From contig DAOVMD010000090.1 in assembly GCA_030630935.1 (NCBI GenBank), positions 1-9,222 of the forward strand: a stretch of DNA of 9,222 nucleotides. Direction: 5' to 3'. This document shows positions 6,219-9,222 of the stretch, in pieces; the stretch's first letter is position 1; each line of letters starts with the position of its first letter. The notes beneath the pieces are model-generated. The model worked only from the letters and a program-made list of their open reading frames with translations. It did not search any database and was not told the DNA's origin. Source of the stretch: Candidatus Mcinerneyibacteriota bacterium. Lineage in GTDB: Bacteria > AUK180 > JAQVHJ01. A program made the position numbers and the translations under genes.

Positions 6219-6242
6219 AGGGCGGAGTATGAGCCCCGCCCT
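6211..6242 (-). terminator. Terminator-like hairpin directly behind the BMC-H gene
   Basis: Read on the minus strand, AGGGCGG (6242-6236) pairs with CCGCCCT (6225-6219). One further G-C pair is possible past a bulged or mismatched base, and the loop is about 6 nt. It is followed by TTTTGTTTTT. The stem begins 8 nt after the BMC-H stop. The GC stem plus T-run fits a rho-independent terminator; the G inside the T-run and the genes behind it suggest partial termination or an RNA-stabilising 3' end. Confidence 0.75.
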
Positions 6243-6250
6243 AAATTAAA

Positions 6251-6541
6251 CTACTTTCCTTTACCTAATTTCATCGGGAAAATATCATCAAGTAATTCAT
6301 GAGGTCTTGGAATTACATGTACTGCAACCAGTTCCCCAATCTTTTGAGCAGCTGCTGCTCCAGCATCCGTAGCAGCTTTACATGCAGCTACATCACCTCG
6401 GACTAATACTGTTACATAGCCGCCGCCAATCTTTTCATAACCAACTATGATAACTTTGGCTGCCTTGATCATTGCATCTGCAGCTTCAATTAATGGAACT
6501 AAACCTTTCGTCTCAATCAAACCTAAAGCTTCATTTGACAT
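6251..6541 (-). CDS. pduA: BMC-H hexameric shell protein (PduA/EutM type)
   Basis: This 96-residue single BMC-domain protein is the main facet hexamer and the only BMC-H gene in the window. It reads like PduA, EutM or Ccm[19 protein letters not shown], then Lys26 at the hexamer-hexamer edge, the pore loop KIGGG (37-41), [19 protein letters not shown], and Arg79 in VIPRPH, the conserved edge arginine. The pore loop carries no cysteine, so it is probably a small polar pore for metabolites. A near-perfect ribosome site precedes it and a terminator-like hairpin follows it, both consistent with higher output than the downstream shell genes. The gap to the upstream pduL is 28 nt. The symbol is by similarity; EutM would serve equally. 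Confidence 0.96.
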   Translation of the reverse strand: MSNEALGLIETKGLVPLIEAADAMIKAAKVIIVGYEKIGGGYVTVLVRGDVAACKAATDAGAAAAQKIGELVAVHVIPRPHELLDDIFPMKLGKGK

Positions 6542-6556
6542 GGAAAAACCTCCTTT
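6542..6556 (-). promoter_or_regulatory. Strong ribosome binding site of the BMC-H gene
   Basis: AAAGGAGGT (6548-6556, minus strand) stands 6 nt before the ATG, the best match to the anti-Shine-Dalgarno sequence within the operon. Other genes here have GGAG, GAGG or weaker sites. It fits the need for BMC-H as the most abundant shell subunit. Confidence 0.8.
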
Positions 6557-6569
6557 ACTTTAATATGAT

Positions 6570-7229
6570 TTAAATTAATAATTCTACCAATTCACCATTT
6601 TTTAAATTCGCAGCATTACCCTCATCTGTATCAAAATGAAGAGCTAACTTATGAGCAGAACCACACCGAACTAGTACTTCTTCAAAAATTAATGGACGCT
6701 CACCGGATACTCGAATCCTTACTAAATCATTTGCCTTGAGCCCCCAAGAGGATGCAAGCTCACTCTCAATATGAAGATGACGCTTTGAAATTATTACTCC
6801 ACAAGATAAACTAACAAATCCACAGGGTCCTATAATTAAAATACCAGGAGTCCCTTCTATATCACCGGAAATCCTAATTACAGGCTTTATACCAATATAA
6901 AATGCATCAGTCTTGGAAATCTCAACCTGGGTATGTGAACGACAAGGACCTAATATCCTGACTTTTTCAAGTACTCGCTTGGAACCAATTAATCGAACTG
7001 TCTCTTCTGATGCAAATTGGTTGGGTTGGGATAAATCCTTTAACTTCTTTAACTGGTAACCTGAACCAAATAATATATCTAAATCTCCGCGGGATATGTG
7101 AATATGTCTACCGGAAATCTCGGCAGGAACTAATTTCTTGCCGGAACCTGAGGAAGTGTTACCGGATTGGTTTTCAATAAATACTTTCTTAACTACTTCT
7201 TTTATTAGATCTTCTGAATCAGATCTCAT
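6570..7229 (-). CDS. pduL: PduL-type phosphate acyltransferase with N-terminal encapsulation helix
   Basis: This 219-residue enzyme converts acyl-CoA and phosphate to acyl-phosphate, releasing CoA for reuse by the aldehyde dehydrogenase. The tandem PduL domains carry the metal-binding histidines: His42 and His44 in SGRHIHIS, His151 and His153 in SKRHLHIE, and His198 in HFDTDEGNAA. Also seen are VRILGPCRSHTQVEIS (90-105) with the conserved Arg97, and GPCGFV. Residues about 4-20 form an amphipathic helix (DLIKEVVKKVF), then a Gly/Ser-rich linker to about residue 31: the standard layout of an encapsulation peptide ahead of a luminal enzyme. It is the first gene after the strong promoter. GGAG stands 4 nt before the ATG. 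The family call is firm; acetyl versus propionyl specificity is unknown. Confidence 0.95.
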   Translation of the reverse strand: MRSDSEDLIKEVVKKVFIENQSGNTSSGSGKKLVPAEISGRHIHISRGDLDILFGSGYQLKKLKDLSQPNQFASEETVRLIGSKRVLEKVRILGPCRSHTQVEISKTDAFYIGIKPVIRISGDIEGTPGILIIGPCGFVSLSCGVIISKRHLHIESELASSWGLKANDLVRIRVSGERPLIFEEVLVRCGSAHKLALHFDTDEGNAANLKNGELVELLI

Positions 7230-7341
7230 GTTACTCCATAGTCTATTCTGATTCTATATAATTTATAATTAACTTTAGAATCATTGTTAAAGCTTTATAT
7301 CTATAGTATATATTAATTACTATTATAATACAATTTGTTTC
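7230..7341 (-). promoter_or_regulatory. Leader (5' untranslated region) of the BMC operon
   Basis: About 105 nt separate the predicted transcription start (near 7335) from the pduL ATG. The segment is extremely AT-rich. It contains a nested inverted repeat (7250-7282) and a GGAG ribosome site. I see no known riboswitch consensus, such as a B12 box. The leader is long enough for post-transcriptional control, but there is no direct sign of any. Confidence 0.4.
7250..7282. repeat. Nested AT-rich inverted repeat in the pduL leader
   Basis: Outer arms GATTCTA (7250-7256) and TAGAATC (7276-7282) are exact complements. Inside them TAATT (7259-7263) and AATTA (7267-7271) pair around a 3-nt loop, with 2- and 4-nt unpaired gaps between arms. 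It lies about 20 nt upstream of the pduL start codon, inside the predicted transcript. It could be an operator or an RNA hairpin near the ribosome site. In sequence this AT-rich, chance symmetry is a real alternative. Confidence 0.4.
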
Positions 7342-7371
7342 ATTATAGCAAATTCTAACCTAAAAAGTCAA
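7342..7371 (-). promoter_or_regulatory. Strong sigma70-type promoter of the BMC operon
   Basis: On the minus strand TTGACT (7371-7366) is followed after 18 nt by TATAAT (7347-7342). TGC sits directly before the -10, forming an extended -10 element. This is a near-consensus housekeeping promoter between the terminator of the upstream gene and pduL. Transcription would begin near 7335. Confidence 0.85.
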
Positions 7372-7413
7372 GTAAAAACTTCATATCTTCGATTAAATTT
7401 TTCAAGGCTGTTG

Positions 7414-7431
7414 TTATACATATCTGTATAA
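7414..7431. promoter_or_regulatory. Palindrome upstream of the BMC promoter, candidate operator
   Basis: TTATACA (7414-7420), a 4-nt spacer and TGTATAA (7425-7431) form a perfect 7+4+7 dyad about 43 bp upstream of the -35 element. The position suits an activator or a distal operator. No regulator gene lies in the window. The size is that of a typical dimeric helix-turn-helix site. Confidence 0.4.
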
Positions 7432-7443
7432 AATGCGATGGCT

Positions 7444-7474
7444 AAAAAAAAGCCCCGGGAAATGACCCGGGGCT
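7444..7474 (-). terminator. Rho-independent terminator of the outer-membrane protein gene
   Basis: On the minus strand AGCCCCGGG (7474-7466), a 6-nt loop and CCCGGGGCT (7459-7451) make a perfect 9-bp stem followed by a run of T residues (7450-7444). It lies 20 nt after the stop codon of the upstream gene and separates that gene from the BMC operon. Confidence 0.95.
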
Positions 7475-7494
7475 GGAATTTATATAGGGTTGTA

Positions 7495-8955
7495 TTAATA
7501 TGTAAGATTCATTATAACTTTGCTGCCGCCTGTTCTGGAATTTACAAAGATTTGACCCTCGCTGTATCCCATTCTGGAAGCGATATATTTCTTTAATGTA
7601 GCCCCGCGCTTTTCAGATAATGATTTATTTGATGAATAGACATCAAGTACTATCTGCTTTGGTGGGTTCTTTCTAATTATGCTAGAGAGTTTAGAAAGTT
7701 TCAAATATGAAACGGTTTCAAATGTATCAGTATTAGCTTTGAATCTCACACCATCCATTGTTATTTTAAGACCTGTATCTGTTAACTGTGTGTTCGGGAA
7801 AATGGGTAAGACTTGTTTCATAACCGTTTCAAGACCTCCAACTTCAATACCTTTTGATGCAAGGATTGCTTTTTGTTTTGCGAGTTCCGCAAGTTTCTTT
7901 GCCTTGAGCGCTTCAGCTAAAGCTTTAGCTCTTTCAGCCTCAAGCCTTGCAGCGTCATCGGGAGTTGGTGTTGGGACTGGAACTGGGGTAGGAGTTGGAA
8001 TTGGGGTTGGGGTTGGGATTTTACCCATGTGTTTTATGGTATAGTCATTTGTAGTACCTATTGCAAATTCAATTTTAGGAGTAAATTTCTTTCCGTCATA
8101 TTTTTCAGTATCATAGTTTCTCATTGCTTCTTCGATATCTGTAATACCAATTTGAATTTTTAATCCTGGTAAGAATCTAGCCATAGGCGATTGTGACATC
8201 TTACCAAAGACTCCCGGATTATTTAAAATGAATGAAATTCCGACTGAATAGGCGTTCCCATCATAGTCGAACATAACCTCGAAAGGATTTTTTGTTTGAC
8301 CAATCAGGAATAGGGTTGATGCACCGAAGAAGATTCCGGGAGAGGCATCCTTACCATGACCCTGGAAAGAATTTGCACCCCAACCGTAATGTCCTTTTAA
8401 CGCAAAGTTTTGACCAATATTAAATTTTTTCGTAAGTGTCAGGTAAAAAGAATTATTCTGAGCATATTCCGCATAGGGTCCAGCAGGAGTAATATACTTT
8501 AATCCCTCACCGACAATATTCTTTGCACCAATTGCAATTGATGGCATCCATGCCATTTGTGGATTATTTGCAGCTGGCGAGTTCAATAGTTTATCAGTAG
8601 GATCCCTGAATAGCTGTAATTTAAAGTTAACGACTCCATCTTTCCTGTCTGGATCGCTTAAAAGTGTATATTGTGTAATTCCTAATTCCAAGTTAAGGGT
8701 TAACATTGAATTAGTTGGAATGTGAATACCAAAATTAAACCTGGCATCCTGTTCATTCCTCATTCTAGGGTCGAGATAATCTTCCTCACTGGCAAATGCC
8801 ATAGAGTTACATACGGCGATATCATAGCCCAGGTGCTCAAGAACATCTGCAGTTGGTATGTTGATTAATCCTGTATTGCCGTTAAATGCTGCTGAATAAG
8901 CAGCTACGGAAAATATAACAATGAACATTAAAGCAGTCAAGGTTTTAGACTTCAT
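7495..8955 (-). CDS. Exported YjbH-like outer-membrane protein with Pro-Thr linker, coiled coil and OmpA-like C-terminus
   Basis: This is a 486-residue exported protein. Residues 1-22 are a signal peptide (Lys-rich start, hydrophobic core, AYSA cleavage region). The mature start, FNGNTGLINIPTADVLEHLGYDIAV, resembles YjbH-type beta-barrel proteins. To about residue 300, alternating strands and aromatic ends suggest an outer-membrane barrel. A Pro-Thr linker (314-332) leads to an Ala/Lys/Glu-rich coiled coil (333-367). The C-terminus (396-486) resembles an OmpA domain: a VRFKANTDTFE strand, KLSSIIRKNPPKQIVLDVY and SEKRGATLKKYI. The peptidoglycan-contacting Asp of OmpA is not recognisable, while the later Arg (Arg450) is kept. 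The gene has its own promoter, a strong AAGGAGG site 6 nt before the ATG, and a terminator, so it is independent of the BMC operon. The exact family is uncertain. Confidence 0.7.
   Translation of the reverse strand: MKSKTLTALMFIVIFSVAAYSAAFNGNTGLINIPTADVLEHLGYDIAVCNSMAFASEEDYLDPRMRNEQDARFNFGIHIPTNSMLTLNLELGITQYTLLSDPDRKDGVVNFKLQLFRDPTDKLLNSPAANNPQMAWMPSIAIGAKNIVGEGLKYITPAGPYAEYAQNNSFYLTLTKKFNIGQNFALKGHYGWGANSFQGHGKDASPGIFFGASTLFLIGQTKNPFEVMFDYDGNAYSVGISFILNNPGVFGKMSQSPMARFLPGLKIQIGITDIEEAMRNYDTEKYDGKKFTPKIEFAIGTTNDYTIKHMGKIPTPTPIPTPTPVPVPTPTPDDAARLEAERAKALAEALKAKKLAELAKQKAILASKGIEVGGLETVMKQVLPIFPNTQLTDTGLKITMDGVRFKANTDTFETVSYLKLSKLSSIIRKNPPKQIVLDVYSSNKSLSEKRGATLKKYIASRMGYSEGQIFVNSRTGGSKVIMNLTY
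7960..8018. repeat. Low-complexity repeat encoding the Pro-Thr linker, G-rich on the plus strand
   Basis: A short tandem repeat of Pro-Thr/Pro-Val codons lies inside the outer-membrane protein gene. On the plus strand it shows several GGG and GGGG runs with short spacers, for example GGGGTTGGGGTTGGG near 8003-8017. It can change length by slippage in 6-nt steps without breaking the frame, and the G-runs could fold as a quadruplex on the template strand. Confidence 0.6.
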
Positions 8956-9094
8956 AGAGTCCTCCTTATTCTTTAGTCATATTAAAATATAACATAAATA
9001 CCTTCAAATGTCAAGTATTTTTTGAAAAAATTCGAAATGTTAAATTGTTAAAGAGTTTTTCTAGAAGCATGCCTTGCATATGTTCAAGTGTGTG
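8956..9094. other. Intergenic region upstream of the outer-membrane protein gene
   Basis: No gene is visible in either strand. It holds the ribosome site and promoter of the minus-strand gene. To the right come GTTAAA-type words that lead into the tandem repeat at the window edge. Confidence 0.6.
8986..9014 (-). promoter_or_regulatory. Sigma70-type promoter of the outer-membrane protein gene
   Basis: On the minus strand TTGACA (9014-9009), an exact -35 consensus, is followed after 17 nt by TATATT (8991-8986), with TG placed for an extended -10. Transcription would begin near 8979, giving a leader of about 25 nt with AAGGAGG before the ATG. Confidence 0.85.
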
Positions 9095-9222
9095 ATAGTT
9101 GAGATGGTTGAATAGTTCAAGTGTTAAAAAAATGTTGAAATGTTGAACAAGTTAAGATAGTTCAATCGTTCAAGTGTTAAAAATAAGTTCAAATGTTAAA
9201 CAAGTTGAGATAGTTCAATCGT
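9095..9222. repeat. Degenerate tandem repeat, period about 53 nt, running off the window edge
   Basis: The 29-nt block at 9141-9169 recurs at 9194-9222 with 27 of 29 positions identical, a spacing of 53 nt. A weaker copy precedes it (from about 9095). The unit is itself built of GTTCAA, GTTAAA and GTTGAA words every 8-9 nt. No reading frame is kept. It is non-coding and truncated by the end of the window, so the copy number is unknown. Confidence 0.7.

Noticed and set aside
6570-7229. Frameshift or truncation in PduL because it is shorter than some homologs
   Set aside because: All five expected histidines, the conserved Arg97 and the N-terminal helix are present, and the protein ends naturally after the HFDTDEGNAA segment.
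7322-7327. Second TATAAT hexamer downstream of the main BMC promoter
   Set aside because: No -35-like hexamer stands 16-18 nt upstream of it on the minus strand. The element at 7342-7371 is far better.
7230-7341. Cobalamin riboswitch in the operon leader, as expected for a B12-dependent BMC
   Set aside because: The leader is almost pure AT apart from the ribosome site, has no B12-box-like conserved segment, and is too short. No B12 enzyme is in the window.
7679-8044. Plus-strand reading frame of 121 codons
   Set aside because: It lies antisense inside the outer-membrane protein gene, and its Gly-Val repeat is just the complement of the Pro-Thr linker codons. There is no ribosome site or family motif.
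9095-9222. CRISPR array at the right edge
   Set aside because: The repeats are degenerate, the intervening sequence is itself related to the repeat, and there are no unique spacers of regular length.

Overview
This window carries a compact bacterial microcompartment (BMC) operon. All genes lie on the minus strand, so it reads from right to left. The DNA is AT-rich and uses the standard bacterial code (TGA stops, one TTG start). A secreted beta-barrel-type protein with an OmpA-like tail indicates a Gram-negative host with an outer membrane. I cannot name the phylum from sequence alone; an uncultivated or anaerobic fermentative lineage is plausible but only inferred.

Layout in transcription order. 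(1) 9222-8956: degenerate tandem repeat of about 53 nt running off the window edge, then a near-consensus promoter. (2) 8955-7495: exported outer-membrane protein ending at a perfect GC hairpin terminator (7444-7474). (3) 7443-7230: control region of the BMC operon, with a palindrome (7414-7431), a strong sigma70-type promoter (7342-7371) and an AT-rich leader inverted repeat (7250-7282). (4) 7229-6251: PduL-type phosphotransacylase and the BMC-H hexameric shell protein, followed at once by a second terminator-like hairpin (6219-6242). (5) 6145-961: BMC-P, CoA-acylating aldehyde dehydrogenase, PduS-type flavo-iron-sulfur protein, PduT-type BMC-T shell protein, an RpiB-family protein with a C-terminal extension, and three consecutive BMC-P genes. 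(6) 955-161: a YmdB-type metallophosphoesterase 5 nt behind the last BMC-P gene. (7) 160-1: no clear gene, only a doubtful 31-codon ORF.

How the parts fit: the aldehyde dehydrogenase would turn a luminal aldehyde into acyl-CoA, and PduL would turn acyl-CoA into acyl-phosphate while recycling CoA. No alcohol dehydrogenase is present. NADH is more likely reoxidised by PduS, with electrons leaving through the iron-sulfur site at the pore of the BMC-T protein (Cys38 is present). The RpiB-family gene points to the sugar-phosphate class of BMCs, in which an aldolase such as deoxyribose-phosphate aldolase usually supplies the aldehyde. No aldolase or other signature enzyme is visible here.

The least ordinary points are: the RpiB homolog has Asp where the catalytic Cys is expected and carries a 55-residue extension resembling short segments of EutQ/EutT; four BMC-P paralogs accompany one BMC-H and one BMC-T; a terminator-like hairpin follows the BMC-H gene; and a YmdB-type phosphodiesterase is embedded in the operon.
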